From assembly GCA_017745595.1 (NCBI GenBank), contig WMBV01000004.1, positions 186,001-250,000 of the forward strand: a stretch of 64,000 nt of DNA, in the 5' to 3' direction. Shown one piece after another: positions 26,402-37,545 of this stretch. A program made the position numbers and the translations under genes. Every line of letters begins with the position of its first letter. Positions within the stretch are counted from its first letter, which is position 1. The notes under the pieces were generated by a model that made no database searches, was not told the origin of the DNA, and was given only the letters and a program-made list of their open reading frames with translations. Origin of the DNA: Bordetella petrii (GTDB lineage Bacteria; Pseudomonadota; Gammaproteobacteria; Burkholderiales; Burkholderiaceae_B).

Positions 26402-28171
26402 GTGACAACGAATATAAAGATGCAAGAAGAAGGCTTTCCTGTTTCCGATCTCGCGGCCCAGGCCGCCCCGGCGGTGCCGGTCGCGCCGGTCGCCAATGAA
26501 ACCGCCGGCGATGCGCCCGCGGCGGATGCCGCCGCCGGCGAGGGCGCCGATGCCGGTAACGGCCGTGGCCGCGGCCGCAAGCTGCGCACGCCGTTTCGCC
26601 GGCGGCGCGGCGACGCCGCCGGAACGCCCGACGCGGCTTCCGGCGAGCCGGCCGCCCAGGCGGCCCCGGCGGCCGAAAGCGACGGCCGCGGCGCCGAGCG
26701 CGAAGCCGAGCAGGCGCTGTCCTACCTGGACCAGGCGGCCCGCAGCGAACAGCGCCTGGGCAAGTACCTGAACAGCGACGCGGCCATGCCCAAGCTGCAC
26801 AAGGTGCTGGCCGACGCCGGCATCGGTTCGCGCCGCGAAATGGAAGAACTCATCACCGCCGGGCGCGTGTCGGTCAATGGCGAGCCGGCCCACATCGGGC
26901 AGCGGGTGGCGCCGTCGGACCTGGTGCGCGTCAATGGCAAGCCCATTGCCCGCCCCAATGCCAAGAAACCGCCTCGCGTCATCCTGTACCACAAGCCGGC
27001 CGGCGAAATCGTCAGCCACGACGACCCGGGCGGCCGGGCCAGCGTGTTTGCCCGGTTGCCCAAGCTGCGCACCGGCAAGTGGCTGTCGGTGGGGCGCCTG
27101 GACCTGAATACCGAAGGCCTGCTCATTTTCACCACCTCGGGCGACATGGCCAACCGCATCATGCACCCGCGTTACGGCACCGAGCGCGAATATGCCGTGC
27201 GCGTGCTGGGCGAAATGGACGACGCGACCCGCAAGTCGCTGGTCGAGGGCATCGAACTCGAAGACGGCCAGGCCGCCTTCGGCGCGCTCGACTACCTGGG
27301 CGGCGACGGCAGCAATCGCTGGTACCGCGTCACCCTGCAAGAAGGCCGCAACCGCGAAGTGCGCCGCATGTTCGAGGCGGTCGGGGTCACCGTCAGCCGC
27401 CTCATCCGCACGCGGTTTGGCGACCTGGTGCTGCCTCGCACGCTGCGGCGCGGCCGCTGGGACGAGCTCGATTCCTCGCTGGTCACCGCCCTGATGGTGC
27501 AACTGGGCCTGTTGCGCGAAGACGACGATGCCGAAGGCGGGCGCCATGCGCGCCAGCCGCGCTCGCACGACAGCGCCTTGCCTCCCGGCTTCGGTACCAT
27601 GGAACGCAATGGCATGAACGGCGCCCGCATTGGCCGCCGCGGCAAATTGCAGGGCGGCCGCGCGGGCAGCGCGGGGCAGGTGGCCTCTTCGCCTTCCGAT
27701 CCCTTCGGCACCGGGCTGATGTTCACGGGCGGCTATGCCAATGGCCACCCGTTGGGCAAAGACCCGGGGCGCGGCAAGGGCGGCAAGCCCGGCGGTAAAA
27801 CCGGGGCCAAGTCCGGCCCCAAGGCCGGCCCCAAGGCCGGCGGCGCCAACAAGCCGGCCGGCGCCAAGCCCGCCAAGAATGGCAAGCCGCGCCGGCCCAA
27901 GGCCGCGAACGGCGCGCCCGCGGCGGCGGCTGGCGGCGCTCCGGGCGCCACGGCCGCGCCGCGCAAGGCGGGCCCGGCCCGGCCCGGCAAGCCGGCCGGC
28001 TCGCGTGGCACGCCGGCCGCGCGCTCCGGCGCCAAGCCGCAAGGCGGCAGCGGCAAGGCGCGCTCGCAACGAGGCGGCGGGCGGGGCGACGACTGGCAGC
28101 CCAAAAGCGCCTCGGCGCACGAGTCGCGCCTGGGCTTCCTGGGCGGCAGCAGGGGGCGTGGCGGCCGCTGA
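26402..28171 (+). CDS. rluB: 23S rRNA pseudouridine synthase RluB-type
   Basis: About 589 residues. An Ala-rich N-terminal stretch is followed by an S4 RNA-binding domain ([20 protein letters not shown]) and the RsuA/RluB catalytic domain with [14 protein letters not shown], whose Asp is the nucleophile. [21 protein letters not shown] is also typical. The roughly 200-residue C-terminal tail is Lys/Arg/Gly/Ala-rich, probably disordered and RNA-binding. Start choice: GTG at 26402 has GGAG upstream; ATG at 26420 would also keep all domains. It probably modifies U2605 of 23S rRNA, by family analogy. It lies just after scpB, a common pairing. Confidence 0.9.
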   Translation: MTTNIKMQEEGFPVSDLAAQAAPAVPVAPVANETAGDAPAADAAAGEGADAGNGRGRGRKLRTPFRRRRGDAAGTPDAASGEPAAQAAPAAESDGRGAEREAEQALSYLDQAARSEQRLGKYLNSDAAMPKLHKVLADAGIGSRREMEELITAGRVSVNGEPAHIGQRVAPSDLVRVNGKPIARPNAKKPPRVILYHKPAGEIVSHDDPGGRASVFARLPKLRTGKWLSVGRLDLNTEGLLIFTTSGDMANRIMHPRYGTEREYAVRVLGEMDDATRKSLVEGIELEDGQAAFGALDYLGGDGSNRWYRVTLQEGRNREVRRMFEAVGVTVSRLIRTRFGDLVLPRTLRRGRWDELDSSLVTALMVQLGLLREDDDAEGGRHARQPRSHDSALPPGFGTMERNGMNGARIGRRGKLQGGRAGSAGQVASSPSDPFGTGLMFTGGYANGHPLGKDPGRGKGGKPGGKTGAKSGPKAGPKAGGANKPAGAKPAKNGKPRRPKAANGAPAAAAGGAPGATAAPRKAGPARPGKPAGSRGTPAARSGAKPQGGSGKARSQRGGGRGDDWQPKSASAHESRLGFLGGSRGRGGR

Positions 28172-28634
28172 GGCCGCTGGCCGGCGGGGTGGGCGCGTCC
28201 CGCCCGCGCGCTGCGCGTAAACCCGCGACGTAGCAGACAATTTTCCCGGTTATCTGGTAAAATTGTTGGTTTTCATGGCGCGCGGTGTTTGTTGATAACC
28301 GGCAACTGCGGCTGAGGCCGCGGTTGATAACCGCGGTTGGCAGGCACGGCGGGTTCGCCCTCTGGCGCGCCAGGTTTCGCGGAATGGCTTTCCGGCGGGT
28401 TCGTGGCGGCTTCTGGCTGGCCCGGCAGGCCGCCGGGCGGCACTGCCGGGCAGCGCTGCGGGGTGGGTCGTCCCTGATCCACGGGCGGCCGGTCTGGTCC
28501 GCGGGCAGGTATACAAGGTCGCAATATTTGGGCTCGGGCCCGGTGTTGGGTTTCCGGCGGTCAACCGCGGCAAACCCCGCCCGGGGGTCGGGCGATACGG
28601 TGGGCTGGGTTTGCAGCCCATTTTTTTTGAGTGT
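28172..28634 (+). promoter_or_regulatory. Long leader region of the rimP operon
   Basis: 463 bp without a supported gene. A possible promoter is CAGACA / TAAAAT (28258-28263) with an 18-bp spacer. Downstream are a GGTTATC/GATAACC inverted pair and a perfect hairpin CCGCGGTT-GAT-AACCGCGG (28318-28336), then GC-rich potential stems, and finally a terminator-like hairpin at 28601-28628. The layout suits transcription attenuation of the operon. Confidence 0.55.
28601..28628 (+). terminator. Putative attenuator before rimP
   Basis: Stem TGGGCTG/CAGCCCA with six-base loop GGTTTG, followed at once by eight Ts. The T-run ends six bases before the rimP ATG. It is a textbook intrinsic terminator placed between leader and operon, so it should limit transcription unless antitermination occurs. 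A role as the terminator of rluB, 430 bp upstream, is the alternative. Confidence 0.75.
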
Positions 28635-29129
28635 ATGGCTGATTTATACGCATTGACCCAACAGGCTCTGGCCGGCATGGACGTCGAACTGGTCGACGTC
28701 GAACGTGCCGCGCTCGGCTTGTTGCGCGTCACCATCGACAAGGCCGGCGGCGTGCGCATCGAAGACTGCGAGCAGGTCTCGCGTCAGTTGTCGCGCGTCT
28801 ATGAAGTCGAAAACATCGACTACAAGCGGCTCGAAGTCGGTTCGCCGGGCGTTGATCGCCCCCTGCGCACCGAGGCCGAGCTGCGCCGTTTCGCGGGCGA
28901 ACGCATCGAGATCAAGCTGCGCCAGCCGCTGGACGGCCGCAAGGTGTTCTCGGGCATTCTTTCCGTGCCCGCCGCCGAAGGCGATGCGGCCACCGATGCG
29001 CAGCAGACCGTGTTCGGTCTCGAATTTGAGGCAAAGAAGAACGACATCCAGGTGTTGAACTTCACGCTCGGCGATGTCGAGCGAGCCAAACTGGACCCCG
29101 TTCTGGATTTCAAGGGCAAAAAGCGATGA
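28635..29129 (+). CDS. rimP: Ribosome maturation factor RimP
   Basis: 164-residue 30S assembly factor. The N-terminal alpha/beta domain has [25 protein letters not shown] and [20 protein letters not shown]. The signature [15 protein letters not shown] is clear, and a C-terminal SH3-like domain contains [21 protein letters not shown]. The start ATG at 28635 has no obvious ribosome-binding site because the T-run of the attenuator lies directly upstream. The stop overlaps nusA (ATGA). First gene of rimP-nusA-infB-rbfA-truB-typA. Confidence 0.95.
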   Translation: MADLYALTQQALAGMDVELVDVERAALGLLRVTIDKAGGVRIEDCEQVSRQLSRVYEVENIDYKRLEVGSPGVDRPLRTEAELRRFAGERIEIKLRQPLDGRKVFSGILSVPAAEGDAATDAQQTVFGLEFEAKKNDIQVLNFTLGDVERAKLDPVLDFKGKKR

Positions 29130-30604
29130 GTCGCGAAATTCTTCTGTTGGTCGATGCCTTGGCGCGCGAAAAGAACGTCACGCGCGAAGTGGTTTTCGGA
29201 GCGCTCGAAAGCGCGCTGGCTTCGGCCATGAAAAAGCGTTTCAAGGAAGACGCTGAAATCCGCGTCGCCATCGACCGCGAAACCGGCAGCCACGAAGGCT
29301 TCCGCCGGTGGCTGGTGGTGCCCGACGAGGCCGGCCTGCAAGAGCCCGACAAGCAGGAAATGCTGTCCGACGCGCTCGAACTGGTGCCCAATATCGAGGT
29401 CGGCGAATACATCGAAGAGCCCCTCGAGCCCATCGAGTTCGGCCGCATCGGGGCGCAGGCCGCCAAGCAGGCCATCCTGCAGAAAATCCGCGATGCCGAG
29501 CGCGAACAGGTGCTCAACGACTTCCTCGACCGTGGCGAGACCATCATCTCGGGCACGATCAAGCGCATGGACAAGGGCGACATCATCGTCGAAACCGGCA
29601 AGATCGAAGCCCGGCTGCCGCGCTCGGAAATGATCCCGAAAGAAAACTTCCGGGTCGGCGACCGCCTGCGCGCCTTCGTGCTGCGGGTCGACCACGCGGC
29701 GCGCGGCCAGCAGGTCATCCTGTCGCGCACCTCGCCCGAATTCATCCGCCAGCTGTTCGAAAACGAAGTCCCCGAAATCGAACAGGGCCTGCTCGAAATC
29801 AAGGCGGCGGCCCGCGATCCGGGCGTGCGCGCCAAGATCGCCGTCATCGCCTACGACAAGCGCATCGATCCCATCGGCACTTGCGTGGGCATGCGCGGTT
29901 CGCGCGTCACCGCGGTGCGCAACGAGCTGGGCGGCGAACAGGTCGACATCGTGCTATGGTCCGAAGACCCGGCCCAGTTCGTCATCGGCGCCCTGGCGCC
30001 GGCCAATGTCGAATCGATCGTGGTCGACGAAGACAAGCACGCCATGGACGTGGTGGTCGACGAAGAAAACCTGCCCAAGGCCATCGGCGCCAAGGGCCAG
30101 AACGTACGACTGGCGTCCGAGCTCACCGGCTGGCAGATCAACATCATGACGCCGGAGGAAAGCCTCAGCCGCCAGGAAACCGAGCGCGCCGGCCTGCGCG
30201 CCGCGTTCATGAGCAAGCTCGACGTCGATGAAGAAGTCGCCGACATCCTGATCGACGAAGGCTTCACCGGTATCGAGGAAATCGCCTACGTGCCCATGCA
30301 GGAACTGCTGGAAATCGAGGCCTTTGACGAAGACACCATCAACGAGCTGCGCGCTCGTGCCCGCAATGCGCTCCTGACCGAGGCCATCGCCCAGGAAGAA
30401 CGCCTTGAAACGGCACAAGACCTGCTCGAGCTCGAAGGCATGACGCCGGAACTGGCCTCGAAGCTGGCCGAACGGCAAGTGCTGACGCGCGATGATCTGG
30501 CTGAACTGGCCACCGACGAGCTGGCGGAAATCTCAGGGCTCGACGAACAACAGTCCAGCGAAATGATCATGCGCGCCCGGGCCCACTGGTTCGATGAAGA
30601 ATAG
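29126..30604 (+). CDS. nusA: Transcription termination/antitermination factor NusA
   Basis: 492-residue NusA. The N-terminal RNA-polymerase-binding domain starts [18 protein letters not shown], the S1 domain is [26 protein letters not shown], and two KH domains follow ([39 protein letters not shown]). Two C-terminal acidic repeats of the AR type are present ([20 protein letters not shown] and [16 protein letters not shown]), as in gamma- and betaproteobacteria. It overlaps rimP by four bases. NusA itself is a plausible feedback regulator of the leader terminator. Confidence 0.97.
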   Translation: MSREILLLVDALAREKNVTREVVFGALESALASAMKKRFKEDAEIRVAIDRETGSHEGFRRWLVVPDEAGLQEPDKQEMLSDALELVPNIEVGEYIEEPLEPIEFGRIGAQAAKQAILQKIRDAEREQVLNDFLDRGETIISGTIKRMDKGDIIVETGKIEARLPRSEMIPKENFRVGDRLRAFVLRVDHAARGQQVILSRTSPEFIRQLFENEVPEIEQGLLEIKAAARDPGVRAKIAVIAYDKRIDPIGTCVGMRGSRVTAVRNELGGEQVDIVLWSEDPAQFVIGALAPANVESIVVDEDKHAMDVVVDEENLPKAIGAKGQNVRLASELTGWQINIMTPEESLSRQETERAGLRAAFMSKLDVDEEVADILIDEGFTGIEEIAYVPMQELLEIEAFDEDTINELRARARNALLTEAIAQEERLETAQDLLELEGMTPELASKLAERQVLTRDDLAELATDELAEISGLDEQQSSEMIMRARAHWFDEE

Positions 30605-30692
30605 CCAGGCGGGTGCCGAACCAGGCGTGTGCGCGGCAGGGCCGTGCATTCGCCGTTGTTGTAAACGCTGCATATAGAGGGAAGATAGCCTA

Positions 30693-33656
30693 ATGTCGAG
30701 TAATACTGTCGCCCAGTTCGCTACCGAGCTGAAAATGCCAGCCAACGTGCTGCTCGAGCAGCTGCGTTCGGCCGGTGTTGACCTCAACTCGGTAGACGAC
30801 GCGGTTACCGACAGCGACAAGGCGAAGCTGCTCGACTCGCTGCGCCGCGCCCATGGCGCGACCGAGGGCAAGAAGATCACCTTGACGCGTCGCCAGACCT
30901 CCGAAATCCGCCAGGCCGATGCCACCGGCCGTTCGCGTACCATCCAGGTCGAAGTCCGCAAGAAGCGCGTGTTCGTCAAGCGCGACCCGTCCGAGATCGC
31001 CCTCGAGCAGCCGCGCGCCGACATGGCCGCGCCCGCCGAGCCCGAAATCGCCCCGGTCGAGGCCGCCCCGGTCATCGAGCCGTCCGTGCCCGTCGCCGCT
31101 GTCGTCCCCGAGGCGCCCGCCGCGCCCGTGGTGCCCGCGGCCGCCGAGGCCCCGTCCCAGCCGCCGGCCGTCGAGCCGCCGCCTGCCCCCGTGACCCAGG
31201 CCGAGCCTGAGCCCCAACCCGAACCGGCGGAGCAGCCGGCAGAGGCGCCGGTCGAACCGGCCGAGCCTGCCGTTGCCGAACCCGCCGCCGAGCGCGAGGC
31301 CGAACCGGCCCCGCCGGAACCCGCTGTGCACGCCGAAACCGAAACTGCTCCCGAAACCGCTGCTGAGCCCGCCCCGGCGGCCCAGCCCGAGCCTGTCATC
31401 ACCAAGCCCGAACCCGCGCCTGCCGCGCCCGCCGCCTCCAAGTCCGGCCGCGCCGGCGAAGGGCGCCGCGCCGCGCCGCCGCTGGCCGCGAGCGCCTCGG
31501 CCCCCGACAGCGCCGGCCGCGAACAGGCGCGCCGCGCCGCCGAGGCCGAAGCCGCCGCGCTGCGCGAAATGCTCAGCCGTCCGCGCAAGGTGTTGCGCGC
31601 GCCCGAACCCGAAGCCGCTGCCGCGGCATTGTCCGGCACGCTGCACAAGCCCGCCGGCAAGACGGCCGCGCCGGGCGCCAAGAAAGACGCCAAGCCGGGC
31701 GTGGCGGGCTCGAAGAAAACTATCAAGACCGCCGAAGTCGCTTCCACCTGGAGCGAAGACGCCTCGCGCAAGAAGCCGGCCGACACCAAGGCCGCGCCCA
31801 GCCGCGACGGCTGGCGTGCCGGCGGCAAGGGCGGCAAGGGTGGCCGCAACAGCCGCAACCAGCAGGCCGACCGCCGCCACGAACCCGCGCCGCAGGAATT
31901 CATCGCGCGCGAAGTGCACGTGCCCGAAACCATCAGCGTGGCAGACCTGGCCCACAAGATGTCCGTCAAGGCCGCCGAAGTCATCAAGCAGTTGATGAAG
32001 CTCGGCCAGATGGTCACCATCAACCAGGTGCTGGACCAGGAAACCGCCATGATCGTGGTCGAAGAACTGGGTCACGTCGCCATCGCCGCCAAGCTCGACG
32101 ATCCGGAAGCCTTCCTGGACGAAACGCCGGTGGCCGCCGAGGCCGAGGCGCTGCCGCGCGCGCCGGTGGTTACCGTCATGGGCCACGTCGACCACGGCAA
32201 GACCTCGCTGCTCGACTACATCCGCCGCGCCAAGGTCGCCTCGGGCGAAGCCGGCGGCATCACGCAGCACATCGGTGCCTACCACGTCGAAACCGACCGC
32301 GGCGTCGTCACCTTCCTCGACACCCCGGGCCACGAGGCGTTCACCGCCATGCGTGCGCGCGGCGCCAAGGCCACCGACATCGTCATTCTGGTGGTGGCGG
32401 CCGATGACGGCGTCATGCCGCAAACCCGCGAAGCCATTCACCATGCCAAGGCCGGCGGCGTGCCGCTGGTCGTGGCGGTCAACAAGATCGACAAGCCCGA
32501 AGCCAACCCCGAACGCGTCAAGCAGGAACTGGTGGCCGAAGAGGTCGTGCCCGAAGAATACGGCGGCGACGTGCCGTTCGTTCCCGTGTCGGCCAAGACC
32601 GGCGCCGGTATCGACGACCTGCTCGAAAACGTGTTGCTGCAGGCCGAGATCCTCGAGCTGACCGCGCCGGTCGATGCGCCCGCCAAGGGCCTGGTCATCG
32701 AAGCGCGCCTGGACAAGGGCCGCGGCCCGGTCGCCACCATCCTGGTGCAAAGCGGTACGCTCAAGCGCGGCGACGTCGTGCTGGCCGGTGCCAGCTTCGG
32801 CCGCGTGCGCGCCATGGTCGACGAAAACGGCAAGCAGATCCAGGAAGCCGGCCCGTCCATCCCGGTCGAAATCCAGGGCCTGACCGAAGTCCCGGCTGCC
32901 GGCGACGAACTCATCGCCCTGGCCGACGAACGCAAGGCGCGCGAAATCGCGCTGTTCCGCCAAGGCAAGTTCCGCGACGTCAAGCTGGCGCGCCAGCAGG
33001 CCGCCAAGCTCGAATCCATGTTCGACAACCTGGGCGAGGGCACGCAAACCCTGCCGCTCATCGTCAAGACCGACGTGCAGGGGTCGCAGGAAGCCCTGGT
33101 CGCTTCGCTGACCAAGCTGTCCACCGACGAAGTGCGGGTGCAGGTGGTGCATGCGGCCGTGGGCGGCATTTCCGAAAGCGACATCAACCTCGCCATCGCC
33201 TCGAACGCGGTCGTCATCGGCTTCAACGTGCGCGCCGAACAAAGCGCCAAGAAGCTGGCCGAATCCAACGGCATCGACGTGCGCTACTACAACATCATCT
33301 ACGACGCCGTAGACGAAGTGAAGGCAGCCATGTCGGGCATGCTGGCGCCCGAGAAAAAAGAAGAGGTCATCGGCATGGTCGAGGTCCGCGAGGTCTATTC
33401 CATCTCGCGCATCGGCAACGTCGCGGGCTGCATGGTGCTCGACGGCCTGGTGCGCCGCGATTCCCAGATCCGCCTGCTGCGCAACAACGTCGTCCACTGG
33501 ACCGGCCACCTCGATTCGCTGCGCCGCTTCAAAGACGACGTCAAGGAAGTCAAGTCGGGCTTCGATTGCGGCCTGACGCTGCGCGGCAGCAATGACATCC
33601 AGGTGGGCGACCAGCTGGAAGTCTTCGAAATCAAGGAGATCGCCCGCACCCTGTAA
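30693..33656 (+). CDS. infB: Translation initiation factor IF-2
   Basis: 987-residue GTPase that places initiator tRNA on the ribosome. The IF2 N-terminal domains begin [21 protein letters not shown] Pro/Glu/Ala-rich linker of about 170 residues follows (about residues 110-280), then an Arg/Lys-rich part and a second IF2_N domain near residue 410. The G domain starts at about residue 497 (GHVDHGKTS), with DTPGHEAF and NKIDKP, and domains II-IV are complete. Length is long because of the linker. It lies 88 bp after nusA. Confidence 0.97.
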   Translation: MSSNTVAQFATELKMPANVLLEQLRSAGVDLNSVDDAVTDSDKAKLLDSLRRAHGATEGKKITLTRRQTSEIRQADATGRSRTIQVEVRKKRVFVKRDPSEIALEQPRADMAAPAEPEIAPVEAAPVIEPSVPVAAVVPEAPAAPVVPAAAEAPSQPPAVEPPPAPVTQAEPEPQPEPAEQPAEAPVEPAEPAVAEPAAEREAEPAPPEPAVHAETETAPETAAEPAPAAQPEPVITKPEPAPAAPAASKSGRAGEGRRAAPPLAASASAPDSAGREQARRAAEAEAAALREMLSRPRKVLRAPEPEAAAAALSGTLHKPAGKTAAPGAKKDAKPGVAGSKKTIKTAEVASTWSEDASRKKPADTKAAPSRDGWRAGGKGGKGGRNSRNQQADRRHEPAPQEFIAREVHVPETISVADLAHKMSVKAAEVIKQLMKLGQMVTINQVLDQETAMIVVEELGHVAIAAKLDDPEAFLDETPVAAEAEALPRAPVVTVMGHVDHGKTSLLDYIRRAKVASGEAGGITQHIGAYHVETDRGVVTFLDTPGHEAFTAMRARGAKATDIVILVVAADDGVMPQTREAIHHAKAGGVPLVVAVNKIDKPEANPERVKQELVAEEVVPEEYGGDVPFVPVSAKTGAGIDDLLENVLLQAEILELTAPVDAPAKGLVIEARLDKGRGPVATILVQSGTLKRGDVVLAGASFGRVRAMVDENGKQIQEAGPSIPVEIQGLTEVPAAGDELIALADERKAREIALFRQGKFRDVKLARQQAAKLESMFDNLGEGTQTLPLIVKTDVQGSQEALVASLTKLSTDEVRVQVVHAAVGGISESDINLAIASNAVVIGFNVRAEQSAKKLAESNGIDVRYYNIIYDAVDEVKAAMSGMLAPEKKEEVIGMVEVREVYSISRIGNVAGCMVLDGLVRRDSQIRLLRNNVVHWTGHLDSLRRFKDDVKEVKSGFDCGLTLRGSNDIQVGDQLEVFEIKEIARTL

Positions 33657-33682
33657 AAGGGGCGGCGTATCCCGGGTTTTTC

Positions 33683-34093
33683 ATGAGCCGTCACAAGTCC
33701 AAATCCATCCCCGGCCGCAACTTGCGGCTGGCCGACCAGATCCAGAAGGATCTGGCCGGCCTGATCCAGCGCGAGATCGACATGTCCCGCGCCGGATTGA
33801 TCACCTTGTCGGGCGTCGAGCTTTCGCCCGACTACGCGCACGCCAAGGTGTTTTTCACGGTGCTGGGCGCCGAGCCCGACGCCGCCGCCGCGCTGCTCAA
33901 CGAAAAGGCGGGCTGGCTGCATTCCCAGTTGTACAAATTGCTGCACATCCATACGGTGCCCACGCTGCGCTTCGTGCACGACGCCCAGATCGCGCGCGGC
34001 ATCGAAATGTCGGCTCTCATCGATCGCGCCAACCGTACCGGTCCGGCCGCGCACGAGCCCGACGAACCCGACGAGCCCGAAGACCGACGCTGA
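33683..34093 (+). CDS. rbfA: Ribosome-binding factor A
   Basis: 136-residue KH-fold factor for 30S maturation and cold adaptation. Family features are [42 protein letters not shown] and the C-terminal [21 protein letters not shown]. The C-terminus adds an acidic repetitive tail ([10 protein letters not shown]) beyond the usual length. It follows infB after 26 bp and precedes truB after 42 bp. Confidence 0.94.
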   Translation: MSRHKSKSIPGRNLRLADQIQKDLAGLIQREIDMSRAGLITLSGVELSPDYAHAKVFFTVLGAEPDAAAALLNEKAGWLHSQLYKLLHIHTVPTLRFVHDAQIARGIEMSALIDRANRTGPAAHEPDEPDEPEDRR

Positions 34094-34135
34094 TCGGCTG
34101 TCGTCGCTGCTGCAACTTTTTTTCCGGATTCGACG

Positions 34136-34884
34136 ATGGCCAAACGACGCGGGCTTGCGCTCGACGGTGTCCTGTTGCTGGATAAGCCCGTGGGCTTGTC
34201 CAGCAATCATGCCCTGCAACGCGCGCGGCGCAGCATGGACGCCGCCAAGGCGGGGCATACGGGTACACTGGACCCGTTCGCGACCGGCCTGCTGGTGTGC
34301 TGCATGGGCCGGGCCACGAAGATTTCCGGCGCCATGCTCGACGCCGACAAGGCCTATCGCGCCACTTTGCAGTTCGGCGAGGAAACCGACAGCGGCGACC
34401 TTACCGGCCATGTGGTGGCGCGCGCCGACCAGGGGTACAGTGTTACCGAGGCCGCGCTGCGCGAAGCCTTGTCACGTTTCCAGGGCACCATCGAACAGGT
34501 GCCGCCGATGTACTCGGCGCTCAAGCGCGACGGCAAGCCCTTGTACGAGTACGCGCGCCAGGGCATCGAGCTCGAGCGCCCGCCGCGCCAGGTCACCCTC
34601 TACCGTATCGACCTGCTGTCGCTGCAAGGCACGCGGGCCGAAATCGACGTGGCCTGCAGCAAGGGCACTTATATACGCACGCTGGCCCAGGACATCGGGC
34701 GGGCGCTGGGCTGCTATGCCCACCTGGCGGCGCTGCGGCGCACGCACGTCGGGCCGTTTTCGCTGGACCGCGCCGTCACGCTCGAGGCCTTGCAGGCCAT
34801 GACCGACCCCAAGCAGGCCTTGCTTGCTTTGACCGAATTGCCGGCGGGCTTGCTGCCCGCCAAACAGACCTTAAAGGATCCGCT

Positions 34885-34888
<4 letters not shown>
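34136..34888 (+). CDS. truB: tRNA pseudouridine 55 synthase
   Basis: 250-residue enzyme making pseudouridine-55 in the T loop of tRNAs. The catalytic Asp is D46 in [13 protein letters not shown], with the preceding [15 protein letters not shown] motif. [16 protein letters not shown] and [19 protein letters not shown] are standard. It overlaps the typA start by four bases (ATGA), so translational coupling is likely. The length is slightly shorter than the 300-residue enterobacterial form, lacking much of the PUA domain. Confidence 0.95.
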
Positions 34889-36705
<1,817 letters not shown>

Positions 36706-36719
36706 GGCCGGGGAGACCC

Positions 36720-36837
36720 AGGTGTCTGACTCCCGCAAGGGTGTCAGACACCGTTGTGCACAGACAGACGCCTTGCCGGCGCGTCGGTGTCTGACACCCT
36801 GCGGGAGTCAGACACCTGCAATGCGGTGTCAGGCACC
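36720..36837. repeat. Intergenic hairpin repeat, locus 3
   Basis: Two full hairpin units (36720-36752 and 36786-36817) in inverted orientation, plus a partial GGTGTCAGGCACCC copy near 36825. Arms are GGTGTCTGAC and GTCAGACACC. They fill the space between the convergent typA and LOG-family genes. Confidence 0.86.
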
Positions 36838-36864
36838 CGCAACGGCGGGGCGCCCGCCTTGCCG

Positions 36865-37545
36865 TCAGCCCGGCAGCGACGGCGCGTAATCGGCGCCCGT
36901 GCGCCGCCGCGCATGAAATTCCACGACCCGCCGCACCACCTTGCGCGGATCGTCTTCCACTGTGAACAGTTCCAGGTCGTGGGCGGCGATCATGCCGTTG
37001 GGCAGCATCTGGTCGGCCAGCCAATCGACCAGGCCGTGCCAATATTCGCTGCCCACCAGGATGACGGGCGCCGGCGGCACCTTGCCGGTCTGGATCAGCG
37101 TCAGCGCTTCGAACAGCTCGTCCATGGTGCCGAAGCCGCCGGGCAGCGACACGTAGGCGAAGCTGTGCATGAAGAACGTGGCCTTGCGCGAGTAGAAGTA
37201 CTCGAACGACAGGCTGATGGTCTGGTATTCGTTGTTGTGCGCCTCGTGCGGTAAGCTGATGTTCAGCCCCACGCTGGTGCCGCCGGCCTCGAAGGCGCCC
37301 TTGTTGGCGGCTTCCATGACGCCCGGCCCGCCGCCGGCGATGACGGCGAAGCCCGCTTCCGCCAGGGCGGCCGAAATGGCTTCGCAGGTTTCATAATGGG
37401 GCGAATCGCGGCTGATGCGGGCGCTGCCGAACACGCTGACGGCGGGGCCGATGTCGGCCAATTTCTCTGCCGCCGCCCGTATCTCTGACATAATCACCGG
37501 TATTTGCTTGCCGGCGGGCGTTTCTAGTTCTGCTTTTGTAACCAT
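36865..37545 (-). CDS. LOG family protein (TIGR00730 Rossmann fold)
   Basis: 226-residue lysine-decarboxylase-like fold protein. The LOG signature PGGFGTMDELFEAL and the nucleotide-binding AVIAGGGPGVMEAANKGAF are intact, indicating a nucleoside-5'-monophosphate phosphoribohydrolase (LOG/PpnN type) acting on AMP or cytokinin nucleotides. It is the longer subtype. Two starts are possible: 37545 (MVTKAEL), whose codon overlaps the polA ATG on the other strand, or 37491 (MSEIRAA). With the first, the two genes have no intergenic space at all. Promoters must lie inside one another's coding region. Confidence 0.85.
   Translation of the reverse strand: MVTKAELETPAGKQIPVIMSEIRAAAEKLADIGPAVSVFGSARISRDSPHYETCEAISAALAEAGFAVIAGGGPGVMEAANKGAFEAGGTSVGLNISLPHEAHNNEYQTISLSFEYFYSRKATFFMHSFAYVSLPGGFGTMDELFEALTLIQTGKVPPAPVILVGSEYWHGLVDWLADQMLPNGMIAAHDLELFTVEDDPRKVVRRVVEFHARRRTGADYAPSLPG

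Noticed and set aside
25679..28240. 853-codon frame antisense to scpB and rluB
   Set aside because: Spans two well-supported genes and is highly repetitive Ala/Arg/Gly.
30690..33509. 939-codon open frame antisense to infB
   Set aside because: A mirror of the GC-rich infB codons, with Gly/Arg/Leu low-complexity and no ribosome-binding site.
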